From Casp-actino8 sp044355095 (GTDB taxonomy: Bacteria; Actinomycetota; Acidimicrobiia; Acidimicrobiales; Ilumatobacteraceae): DNA of 21,003 nucleotides. The notes beneath the pieces were generated by a model. That model was given only the letters and a program-made list of their open reading frames with translations, made no database searches and was not told the origin of the DNA. The translations under genes and the position numbers were made by a program. This document shows, in pieces, positions 14,781 to 21,003 of the stretch (position 1 is the first letter of the stretch; each line of letters begins with the position of its first letter). The stretch spans positions 1 through 21,003 of the forward strand of contig JBIKYT010000036.1 in assembly GCA_044355095.1 (NCBI GenBank). The letters run 5' to 3'.

Positions 14781-16019
14781 TCACGATTGGTATGGCCCCT
14801 TGAGGCGGAACATCTTGCGGTGCCAGCGTTTGGGCGTGAAGGCAATGGCTCTCGGTTCGTCCTCAAACATCCATCGAGCAAAATTCCGCTTGCCCCAGTT
14901 GCCCGATTTGGAAACGATCGCGATTGCTCCTCGAGCACCGCGGCCATGCGCCAAGATTTTCGACAAACGTAGTGACATCCGATGATCGGCAAAGAGGTGA
15001 AGCTTGACCGCTTGCGCATATGTGTTGCGGACTTCAACAGGTAAGCCGCCTTGGATGATTGCCTCAGCAGCGAGTGAGCCTGACAGGAGGGCCTGTCCAA
15101 TTCCTTCGCCGGTCAAGGTGTCGGTAGCCATTGCGGCATCGCCGACAAAGAGCACTCGACCACTGCCAGTAACGGCTTCATCTACACGCGCAGGAATAGG
15201 CCACGCAGTATGTCGATCTTCCATAACAAATTCTGGACCGAGTGCTTCAACGACATGTGGGCGCTGCAACAGATCTGTCCACACATCTTTCATATCTTGA
15301 ATACGTCGTTTGCCATCACGCACAACACCAAAGCCGATGTTGACGCGATTATTGGGGAGCGGAAAACTCCACGCGTATCCAGGAAGCAGATCTTTTTCAA
15401 ACCACACGATGAGTCGTTCGTTGGCAACGCCGGTGACGTTGTTGGCGTATTGGCGAAATGCGTGCCATTCACCGAGGTATCCAGATTCAGATAACCCGAG
15501 AGATTTGCGAACCGGGCTCCACATGCCGTCTGCTGCGATGACCCACGAAGCAACGATTTGTTGTGGCGTATTTTTGAGATTGACCGACACGCAAATAGAT
15601 TCTGAATTGACCGCCATTGATTCGTAAGTGCAGTCTTCAATGATCGTGACACCTTCGGATCGTGCCTGAATGACTAATGCATTGTCGAGTTCCACACGGG
15701 GAGTCACCGCTGCAAACTTTCCGTTGTTTGGCATGGGCAAACGCAGTTCACGGCCAGAAGGTGAGCGCAGCCACGCGGCATCAATGTCTGTCCATGAAGG
15801 AACGGTTGAGGGGTCGAAGCGCAGTTTTTCCAATTCACGCAGGGCGAGCGTGGTTAAGCCGTCGCCGCAACACTTATCGCGCGGAAACACAGCCTTATCG
15901 ATGATGGTCACGCTGAGGCCCTGGCGGACTGCGGTAATCGCGGCAGCAGTACCTGCTGGCCCTGCGCCGACGATTAAAACATCGCACGAGGTCGAAAGAT
16001 CGGGGAGGTCGCTGGGCAC
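14781..16019 (-). CDS. Geranylgeranyl reductase-family FAD oxidoreductase
   Basis: This 412-residue flavoprotein has the Rossmann FAD-binding motif DVLIVGAGPAGTAAA (13-27), the family signature FPRDKCCGDGLTTLAL (45-60), and the second FAD motif RVLFVGDAAMATDTLTGEGI, all hallmarks of the geranylgeranyl reductase family. Members saturate isoprenoid double bonds, for example in menaquinone side chains (MenJ of Mycobacterium) or in archaeal and plant prenyl lipids. Its size equals that of MenJ, so modification of menaquinone or another polyprenyl compound is plausible but unproven. No carotenoid or menaquinone genes are adjacent. It starts with GTG at 16019, without a Shine-Dalgarno but with TAGCCT 6 nt upstream. 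It is divergent from the SDR-MaoC pair. Confidence 0.88.
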   Translation of the reverse strand: MPSDLPDLSTSCDVLIVGAGPAGTAAAITAVRQGLSVTIIDKAVFPRDKCCGDGLTTLALRELEKLRFDPSTVPSWTDIDAAWLRSPSGRELRLPMPNNGKFAAVTPRVELDNALVIQARSEGVTIIEDCTYESMAVNSESICVSVNLKNTPQQIVASWVIAADGMWSPVRKSLGLSESGYLGEWHAFRQYANNVTGVANERLIVWFEKDLLPGYAWSFPLPNNRVNIGFGVVRDGKRRIQDMKDVWTDLLQRPHVVEALGPEFVMEDRHTAWPIPARVDEAVTGSGRVLFVGDAAMATDTLTGEGIGQALLSGSLAAEAIIQGGLPVEVRNTYAQAVKLHLFADHRMSLRLSKILAHGRGARGAIAIVSKSGNWGKRNFARWMFEDEPRAIAFTPKRWHRKMFRLKGPYQS

Positions 16020-16025
16020 GGTTTC

Positions 16026-16031
16026 AGGCTA
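16026..16031 (-). promoter_or_regulatory. -10 element for a probably leaderless flavoprotein transcript
   Basis: On the minus strand TAGCCT (TANNNT) is followed by GAAACC and then the GTG at 16019. The 6-nt spacing is the same as at the metal importer and the nitronate monooxygenase gene. There is no Shine-Dalgarno. Confidence 0.45.
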
Positions 16032-16032
16032 G

Positions 16033-16047
16033 AACCAGTCGCTGGTT
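16033..16047. promoter_or_regulatory. Candidate operator palindrome in the divergent region
   Basis: AACCAG-TCG-CTGGTT is a perfect 6-bp inverted repeat with a 3-nt spacer, directly upstream of the minus-strand -10 (16026-16031) and about 25 nt upstream of the plus-strand -10 (16072-16077). A repressor here could control both directions. The binding protein is unknown. Confidence 0.4.
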
Positions 16048-16071
16048 GGTGCCTCACTCGGTGCGGTTCTC

Positions 16072-16077
16072 TATGAT
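16072..16077 (+). promoter_or_regulatory. -10 element for the SDR-MaoC transcript
   Basis: TATGAT is a near-consensus -10 in the 116-nt divergent gap. It would give a leader of about 50 nt that contains an imperfect hairpin (CACACCC 16093-16099 with GGGTGAG 16105-16111) and the GAGGAG ribosome binding site at 16123-16128. A -35 at the usual spacing is not evident. Confidence 0.45.
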
Positions 16078-16135
16078 CGGTTGAGTAGAAGTCACACCCG
16101 TGGTGGGTGAGACGTAAATCATGAGGAGACCCGAC

Positions 16136-17059
16136 ATGGCTCGGTTATGTGAAGGAAAAATCGCCATTGTGACCGGAGCCGGTCGTGGAATCGGTCGCGA
16201 GCATGCACTGAGCCTGGCATCGCAAGGTGCCAAAGTCGTCGTCAACGACCTGGGTGGAAACATTGACGGAAGTGGCGGCGACTTAAGCCCCGCTGAACAA
16301 GTTGTTCAAGAAATCAAAGGTATGGGCGGCGAAGCAGTTGCCAACGGCGACAGCGTGAGTGATTGGGCCGGAGCAGAACGACTCATCAATACCGCAATCG
16401 AGACCTTTGGCGATCTCAATATCGTGGTCAACAACGCCGGTATTTTGCGTGACCGGATGTTGTTCTCGATGTCGGAAGCCGAATGGGATGCCGTCATCAA
16501 TGTGCACCTCAAAGGAACTTTTGCACCGACTCGTTTCGCATGTGTGTACTGGCGTGAACAGTCAAAGGCTGGCAAGCCCGTGTCGGGTCGCATCATCAAC
16601 ACGACATCAGTGTCGGGTATCTATGGCAACCCTGGTCAAACGAACTATGGCGCAGCAAAGGCTGGCATTGCATCGTTCACCAATATTGCTGCGCTCGAAA
16701 TGGCACGCTACGGAGTCACGGTCAATGCAGTTGCGCCAGTTGCTCTCACCCGTATGACCGAGGGCCTCGGACCTGCTCCAGAATCGGATGAAGATCGTGA
16801 AAAGCGTTCGCCGCGTTGGATCGCTCCGATTGTGACTTGGTTGGCCTCAGATGAAGCAGCCGAAGTGACTGGTCGAATCTTTGAAGCAAGCGGCGATGTA
16901 CTTGCTGTTTCCGAAGGATGGGTGCGTGGACCGAAGCACGCTCCAGTCGATGACCCCACCGTTCTTGGTCCGATTGTTGCTGAGCTGTTGGCGAAGGCCC
17001 GCAAGAATTCGGGTATGGACGGCACCCCTGGTGGCTGGCCACAGCCCCGCTCGAAGTGA
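16136..17059 (+). CDS. SDR dehydrogenase, 3-hydroxyacyl-CoA type (MFE-2/Hsd4A-like)
   Basis: This 307-residue short-chain dehydrogenase has all core motifs: TGAGRGIG cofactor loop (13-20), Asp38 in VVVNDLGG indicating preference for NAD+, NNAG (99-102), Asn122, catalytic Ser158, Tyr171 (TNYGAAKAG) and Lys175. The long insertion after the second strand (NDLGGNIDGSGGDLSPAEQ) is typical of the dehydrogenase domain of peroxisomal multifunctional enzyme type 2 and of mycobacterial Hsd4A, which oxidise 3-hydroxyacyl-CoA including sterol side chains. The partner MaoC hydratase follows 61 nt downstream. The ATG at 16136 is chosen for its GAGGAG ribosome binding site; an ATG 15 nt upstream precedes that site. 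The chain-length or sterol specificity is not resolved. Confidence 0.9.
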   Translation: MARLCEGKIAIVTGAGRGIGREHALSLASQGAKVVVNDLGGNIDGSGGDLSPAEQVVQEIKGMGGEAVANGDSVSDWAGAERLINTAIETFGDLNIVVNNAGILRDRMLFSMSEAEWDAVINVHLKGTFAPTRFACVYWREQSKAGKPVSGRIINTTSVSGIYGNPGQTNYGAAKAGIASFTNIAALEMARYGVTVNAVAPVALTRMTEGLGPAPESDEDREKRSPRWIAPIVTWLASDEAAEVTGRIFEASGDVLAVSEGWVRGPKHAPVDDPTVLGPIVAELLAKARKNSGMDGTPGGWPQPRSK

Positions 17060-17120
17060 CATTTCAGTAACTAAGACGTCAGTTAACTACTCATAGAAAT
17101 CACCAACAAGGAGAATTGTT

Positions 17121-17972
17121 ATGCCTTTGAATCCAGCAGCAGTTGGCGCAGTCGGAGATGTTCGCACCATGTCGTGGAACTCAAAAGATGCGTTGTTGTA
17201 CGCGGTCGGAATTGGTGCAGGTCAAAATGATCTGCCTTTCACCACCGAGAACACCAAAGATGTTCAACAAGTCGTATTCCCGACATTCGCAGTTGTCGCA
17301 GGATCAGGAACAACGTCACCAGGTAAGAGTGCGATGGCCGAAATCGGAACTTTTAACTGGGCATTGTTAGTTCATGGTTCACAAGCGATTACTTTGCATC
17401 GCCCAATTCCGGTTGAGGCCGAAGCAACTGTGCAAGACAAAGTTGTCGCGATGTACGACAAGGGCAAAGCAGCGGTTGTTGTCACCGAAGCAGAAACCAA
17501 GTTGAAGACCGGCGAGTTGTTGTGGACGACACGTTCATCGGTGTTCATCCGTGGCGAAGGTGGCTGGGACGGCGATCGTGGACCTTCGGGACCACAGAAT
17601 GAACCACCGGCCAAGGCTCCCGATCACGAAGTCACCTTGCAGACCTCACCTGATCAGGCTTTTGTCTATCGCTTGTCGGGCGACCGCAACCCGTTACACA
17701 CCGATCCGTCGTTTGCGGCCATCGGTGGATTTGATCGACCGATCTTGCACGGTTTGTGCTCGTATGGTTTCACGGGTCGCGCATTGTTGGGCGCCTTGTG
17801 CAACAACGATGTCACCAAGTTCAAGCACATTGAGGGTCGCTTCTCGTCGCCTGTCATGCCAGGAGACGCTCTCACTATTCGGATGTGGAACGTTGGTGCT
17901 GGCGAAACTGTGTTTACGACATCAGTGGGCGATCGCGTTGTGATTGACCAGGGACTTGTACGTCACGCCTGA
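17121..17972 (+). CDS. MaoC-family enoyl-CoA hydratase 2 (Hsd4B-like)
   Basis: This 283-residue double hot-dog protein matches the length and layout of eukaryotic hydratase-2 domains and of mycobacterial Hsd4B. The N-terminal hot-dog carries the acyl-binding DALLYAVGIGAGQNDLPF (23-40), and the C-terminal one the catalytic hydratase-2 motif YRLSGDRNPLHTDP (183-196; Asp188, Asn190 and His193) followed by GGFDRPILHGLCSYG. It hydrates trans-2-enoyl-CoA to (3R)-hydroxyacyl-CoA, the expected substrate of the adjacent SDR. AAGGAG (17108-17113) lies 7 nt before the ATG. The 61-nt gap behind the SDR contains an imperfect AGTAACT/AGTTAACT repeat. Only 2 nt separate its stop from that of the convergent nucS gene. 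Confidence 0.92.
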   Translation: MPLNPAAVGAVGDVRTMSWNSKDALLYAVGIGAGQNDLPFTTENTKDVQQVVFPTFAVVAGSGTTSPGKSAMAEIGTFNWALLVHGSQAITLHRPIPVEAEATVQDKVVAMYDKGKAAVVVTEAETKLKTGELLWTTRSSVFIRGEGGWDGDRGPSGPQNEPPAKAPDHEVTLQTSPDQAFVYRLSGDRNPLHTDPSFAAIGGFDRPILHGLCSYGFTGRALLGALCNNDVTKFKHIEGRFSSPVMPGDALTIRMWNVGAGETVFTTSVGDRVVIDQGLVRHA

Positions 17973-17974
17973 AA

Positions 17975-18634
17975 TCAAAACAAACGTAGTTCTTCGGGGC
18001 GTCGGCCCCGAAGATCTTCGTAATCAACTTCAGCCCAACCAATGCCGCGTTGCTCGGCCATTTTCTTGGCCTGGGGCTTAATCACCTGAGCGACAAAAAT
18101 TCCGCGTAAACCTTTGAGGTTGCTGTCAGGTTGAAGAAGTTCAAGATAACGAGCGAGTTGTTCAACGCCATCAATTTCGCCACGTCGTTTGATTTCGACC
18201 GCAACGTAATTGCCGTCACCGTCGACGCACATCAAGTCGACGGGACCGATCGGCGTTGGCCATTCGCGGCGAATCAATGTGAGGCCAGATTCGATGGTGT
18301 CGGGAAGTGCGGCGAGTAATTCTTGTAGGTGTGCTTCAACGCCGTCTTTTTGCAGGCCCGGATCTTCGCCGAATTCGTGTGCATTGTCGGTGAAGACTTC
18401 GTGCAAGTTGATCGTCAGGGTTTCGCCCTTAGGGTTGGTGACAACCCATTGTCCTTCAAGTTCGACAACGGTATTCGGTGCTGTCATCCAGTTGAGCGGC
18501 TTGTAGGCGCCACCATCACTATGAATGGCGACGCAGCCATCGGCCTTCACCATGATCAGACGAACTGCCTCGGGCAATGTTGCATCAAGGCGACCAGAGT
18601 ATTGAACGCTGCAACGAGCGACGACGAGACGCAT
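17975..18634 (-). CDS. nucS: Endonuclease NucS (EndoMS), mismatch-specific
   Basis: This 219-residue protein is the actinobacterial/archaeal mismatch endonuclease that replaces MutS-MutL, cutting both strands at G-T, G-G and T-T mismatches. The N-terminal half is the beta-sandwich DNA-binding and dimerisation domain. The C-terminal RecB-like nuclease carries Asp133 (GPVDLMC) and Glu147-x-Lys149 (AVEIKRRGEIDGVEQLARYL), with the same spacing as in the archaeal enzyme. The C-terminus ends in EELRLF, a likely sliding-clamp binding motif. The ATG at 18634 has TAGATT 9 nt upstream and no strong Shine-Dalgarno. It follows the AarF-like kinase gene by 19 nt on the same strand. A strong hairpin is encoded within its last codons. 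Confidence 0.95.
   Translation of the reverse strand: MRLVVARCSVQYSGRLDATLPEAVRLIMVKADGCVAIHSDGGAYKPLNWMTAPNTVVELEGQWVVTNPKGETLTINLHEVFTDNAHEFGEDPGLQKDGVEAHLQELLAALPDTIESGLTLIRREWPTPIGPVDLMCVDGDGNYVAVEIKRRGEIDGVEQLARYLELLQPDSNLKGLRGIFVAQVIKPQAKKMAEQRGIGWAEVDYEDLRGRRPEELRLF
17991..18014. terminator. Hairpin within the nucS 3' end, possible bidirectional terminator
   Basis: CTTCGGGGC (17992-18000), loop GTCG and GCCCCGAAG (18005-18013) form a perfect GC-rich 9-bp stem, extended by one T-A pair. On the minus strand it is followed after 9 nt by a partly T-rich run (TTTGTTTTGATTTC) that includes the nucS stop. On the plus strand it begins 19 nt after the maoC stop. The stem encodes LRGRRPE of NucS. 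Confidence 0.5.
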
Positions 18635-18653
18635 AACTCGTTCAATCTAGTTG

Positions 18654-20267
18654 TTATCGGCCAACGTGATCGCGCATTCGTTTCTGAATCAGTTCACGTC
18701 GGGCCTGAAGATCTTTGTAGGTCATGCGATCAACGTTTTCCTCAAGACCCAGACTGGCTTTGACGCTAGACATATCAAATTCAACCGCAGTTGGATCAAC
18801 GCCAAGTTCTTTGCCGAGACGTTCACCATGTCGTTGGGCAAACATCATTGAGATGTTGGCAACTTCACCCAAAATGTCAAGGTCTGGCGCTAGACGCGAA
18901 ATTGCACCATCTAAGAAAACCATGTTTTTGACGTACAGCATGAGTTCTTTGGGCAGACTTGCTCCGTAACCAAGTAACGCTTTGATCACGCGTTGAACTT
19001 CGTTCACCATCTGCTCGCCCGACAGTGTGGTGGGGTCGATTGTTGCTTGATCGAGTCGCAGATCACGGATCACAGCATCGAGGTCAGTGTCGAACGGCAA
19101 TGCACCAAGGTCGCGCAGGGCCGCCATTTGACCTTTGATGTCATTAGTCGTGGCGCTCAACATCAATCGCAAGAATGCCAAACGACGCTCCTGGGACAGA
19201 CGCGCCACGATTCCGAAATCAAGGAGGGCCGTGCGGCCATCCTTGAGCACGAAGAGATTTCCTCCGTGAAGGTCGCCGTGGAAGATGCCGTGAATCATGG
19301 CGCCTTCCATGAAGGCGATCATTCCGGTGCGAATGACGGCTTCGGTGTCGATGCCGGCATCTTTCATGCCAGCCACATCATCAAAGTTGAAACCAGAGAC
19401 TCGTTCCATGACCAAGACTCGGCGCGTGACTAGTTGTGGGTGAGGGCGGGGAACGACATAACCCTCTTGACCTAGGTCATGCAGCATGGCTGCGACATCG
19501 AGCATGTTTGCTGCTTCAAGGCGGAAGTCGAGTTCTTCCACAATTGTTTCGGCGAACAACTCAACAAGGGCTGGGGGGTTGGCTAAGGCGGCAATCGGAA
19601 TACGACCGACCAGATAAGGAGCGATCCACGCCATCACCGTGAGGTCTTTGCGGACAAGTGAGGCAACACGGGGACGTTGCACTTTGACAACAACATCTTC
19701 TCCGGTGAGCAAACGAGCCGCATGCACTTGGGCGATTGAAGCCGCAGCAAGTTCTTTTTCATCAAACCATTCGAAGACATCTTCTAAACGAGCGCCCAGA
19801 TCTTGCTCGACAGTTTGTCGAACAGTTGCAAATGGCTCAGCCGGAACTTGGTCGCGGCATTTTTTGAATTGATCAACCAGTTCGGCGGGGAAGAGACCTT
19901 CGCCAGAAGAGATGATCTGGCCGAGTTTGATGTAGGTCGGTCCGAGCGACTCAACTGCTTTGCGCAGGCGAAGTGACACATCGGCGTGGCTGCTTGACGT
20001 GTCTTGAAATTTGCCACGCTTCTTTTTGAGATACCACGGTGCAAGGGCGCCAATAATTTGGGTGGCGACAGTGATCACTCGTGCGCCCGGTGGCAGTCGA
20101 CGAGGGGTCGTGAGAGTGGGAACTTCTGCATTTGCTCGAGCCCGCAGATCCGGTGCAAGAGACAGCCAACGAATCTCCTCGCGATCTAAGACCCACGGTG
20201 CAGATTCGGTAAACGAACCCCATTGCAGGTCGTTAGGTGTCTTGCCGGCTTTGTCAGAATCACTCAC
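18654..20267 (-). CDS. AarF/ABC1/UbiB-family atypical kinase
   Basis: This 537-residue protein belongs to the ABC1/UbiB atypical kinase family, which in proteobacteria and mitochondria supports ubiquinone biosynthesis; in quinone-different actinobacteria its role is unsettled. The motifs are in order: the KxGQ signature YIKLGQIISS (112-121), the alanine-rich nucleotide loop AAASIAQVHAA (174-184), Lys195 in VVVKVQRP, EELDFRLEAAN (244-254), the catalytic loop HGDLHGGN (330-337) and metal-binding LLDFG (348-352). No C-terminal membrane pair like that of UbiB is evident, so it may be a peripheral protein. It starts with GTG at 20267, with no Shine-Dalgarno but with CAGACT 6 nt upstream. It precedes nucS by 19 nt and may be co-transcribed. 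Confidence 0.93.
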   Translation of the reverse strand: MSDSDKAGKTPNDLQWGSFTESAPWVLDREEIRWLSLAPDLRARANAEVPTLTTPRRLPPGARVITVATQIIGALAPWYLKKKRGKFQDTSSSHADVSLRLRKAVESLGPTYIKLGQIISSGEGLFPAELVDQFKKCRDQVPAEPFATVRQTVEQDLGARLEDVFEWFDEKELAAASIAQVHAARLLTGEDVVVKVQRPRVASLVRKDLTVMAWIAPYLVGRIPIAALANPPALVELFAETIVEELDFRLEAANMLDVAAMLHDLGQEGYVVPRPHPQLVTRRVLVMERVSGFNFDDVAGMKDAGIDTEAVIRTGMIAFMEGAMIHGIFHGDLHGGNLFVLKDGRTALLDFGIVARLSQERRLAFLRLMLSATTNDIKGQMAALRDLGALPFDTDLDAVIRDLRLDQATIDPTTLSGEQMVNEVQRVIKALLGYGASLPKELMLYVKNMVFLDGAISRLAPDLDILGEVANISMMFAQRHGERLGKELGVDPTAVEFDMSSVKASLGLEENVDRMTYKDLQARRELIQKRMRDHVGR

Positions 20268-20363
20268 AGCGAAAGTCTGCCTGTGTTGCGCAAAGATTTC
20301 CTATCGGGCGGACGCCTGTTGGTGTGACAGTAAGTACGGCAGGTGGCTATTGGGGAAGTGGTG

Positions 20364-20377
20364 CTGACTAAAGTCAG
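20364..20377. promoter_or_regulatory. 14-bp palindrome in the divergent region, candidate operator
   Basis: CTGACT-AA-AGTCAG is a perfect 6-bp inverted repeat with a 2-nt centre in the roughly 140-nt divergent gap between the AarF-like kinase and the PEP-utilising gene. It lies about 30-50 nt before the latter's start. Nothing else recognisable is seen in this gap. Confidence 0.4.
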
Positions 20378-20405
20378 TGATGAGAGCGCAACGGGGGTTG
20401 TGCCT

Positions 20406-21003
20406 ATGAAACCGTGGGGGATTGCTATGAACTCAGCGAATTCGTTGCCAGATCGTTGGTTAACCGACTGGACTCCAAGCCAAAAGCTGCCGGTGTATAC
20501 CCGAGCAAATGCTGGTGAAGTTTTGCCCGATCCGTGTAGCCCGCTGTGTTGGACGGTGGTATGGGAACCCGGTGTCGTCATGGGTTGGCGGGACTGCCAA
20601 ATAGATGCCGGCACATTTAGCGAGCATGAGATGGATGCTCACCGCCCGGAAGTAGTCGGACTCTTCGGCGGTTACTTGTTTATCAATGCCTCAACTGCGC
20701 GCCTGTTTGGTGTGCGCGGTCCTGGTCTTGCTCCCGAAATGATTGATGCCACCTACTTTGGTACCCACCCTGATGTGCCGCCGTATATCCCTGAGCCGTG
20801 GCATGAGAATGCCGACAACACGGCGCGCCTTGGAGAATGGATGGGCCGAGTCATGACGGCACAATCGCTCCCCGAGTTGATTGAAGATCAAAAGATTTCC
20901 AACGAGGCACGGGCATCACGTCCAGATTTGTCCAATCTTGATGAAGTCGCACTCGTTCAACGCATGCGTTCGTTCACGGCAACTTTGCGGCGCGACTTTC
21001 AAC
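20406..21003 (+). CDS. PEP-utilising-family protein, N-terminal part (runs off the right edge)
   Basis: The frame is open from the start codon to the window end, giving about 199 residues. The sequence VYTRANAGEVLPDPCSPL resembles the conserved segment in the middle of PEP-synthase-like and rifampin-phosphotransferase-like proteins (NxGEVxPxPxxPL), followed by GWRDCQ and FGGYLFINAS. Here that segment lies near residue 35, so no ATP-grasp domain precedes it; shorter actinobacterial relatives of this kind carry only the central region and a C-terminal swivelling His domain, which would lie outside the window. Two in-frame ATGs are possible: 20406 and 20427, the latter with GGGGG (20416-20420) 6 nt upstream and thus favoured by ribosome binding. 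Function and substrate are unknown. Confidence 0.7.
   Translation, partial: MKPWGIAMNSANSLPDRWLTDWTPSQKLPVYTRANAGEVLPDPCSPLCWTVVWEPGVVMGWRDCQIDAGTFSEHEMDAHRPEVVGLFGGYLFINASTARLFGVRGPGLAPEMIDATYFGTHPDVPPYIPEPWHENADNTARLGEWMGRVMTAQSLPELIEDQKISNEARASRPDLSNLDEVALVQRMRSFTATLRRDFQ

Noticed and set aside
14750..15100. Possible 117-residue N-terminal extension of the nitronate monooxygenase gene
   Set aside because: The extension lies almost wholly in the flavoprotein gene in another frame and has Arg/Ser-rich shadow composition; the conserved family start is at ATG 14749.
17060..17120. Imperfect AGTAACT/AGTTAACT repeat between the SDR and MaoC genes as a possible terminator or promoter
   Set aside because: The arms differ by an inserted base, no T tract follows, and no clear -10 is placed for the MaoC gene; cotranscription is simpler.
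1..21003. CRISPR arrays, tRNA or rRNA genes, insertion sequences, prophage or attachment sites
   Set aside because: No regularly spaced repeats, cloverleaf-like or rRNA-like segments, transposase or integrase motifs were seen on either strand; composition looks even throughout.

Overview
The window most likely comes from an actinobacterium, probably an aquatic member of the Acidimicrobiia. This is inferred from gene content and base composition, not from any marker gene. Supporting features are moderate GC by eye, frequent GTG starts, NucS-type mismatch endonuclease, two luciferase-like families typical of F420-using actinobacteria, a geranylgeranyl-reductase-family flavoprotein, and fatty-acid or sterol-side-chain beta-oxidation enzymes of mycobacterial type. 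I see no rRNA, tRNA, CRISPR array, insertion sequence or integrase. The longest gap without a gene is about 140 bases, so nothing over 300 bases is empty.

Layout from left to right. The 3' part of an acyl-CoA dehydrogenase gene is followed by a TetR regulator. A large secreted lipoprotein with an alpha/beta-hydrolase signature (minus) faces away from a three-gene metal-ion ABC importer operon (plus; binding lipoprotein, ATPase, permease, joined by ATGA/GTGA overlaps). Next is a minus-strand pair: an alpha/beta hydrolase overlapping by 4 nt an S51/cyanophycinase-fold protein with a tail resembling the C-terminus of cysteinyl-tRNA synthetase. A LarE-type sulfur transferase is divergent from that pair. 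A plus-strand pair follows (Rv3520c-like luciferase-family oxidoreductase and a beta-lactamase-fold serine hydrolase), whose 3' end overlaps the convergent MFS transporter by 53 nt. The minus strand then carries a second luciferase-family oxidoreductase, a nitronate-monooxygenase-family flavoprotein and a geranylgeranyl-reductase-family flavoprotein. Divergent from these is an SDR plus MaoC hydratase pair that looks like a split peroxisomal-type multifunctional enzyme. The right end has NucS and an AarF/UbiB-type kinase (minus) and the 5' part of a PEP-utilising-family protein running off the edge.

How the genes may work together: acyl-CoA dehydrogenase, hydratase-2 and 3-hydroxyacyl-CoA dehydrogenase supply three successive steps of beta-oxidation, and the flavin or F420 oxidoreductases and hydrolases around them fit a lipid- or xenobiotic-catabolic neighbourhood. 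The metal importer is a separate module with a possible DtxR/MntR-like operator beside it. Several genes lack a usable Shine-Dalgarno and instead carry a TANNNT-like element exactly 6 nt before the start codon, which suggests leaderless transcription. Convergent genes are packed so tightly that hairpins sit inside their coding ends.
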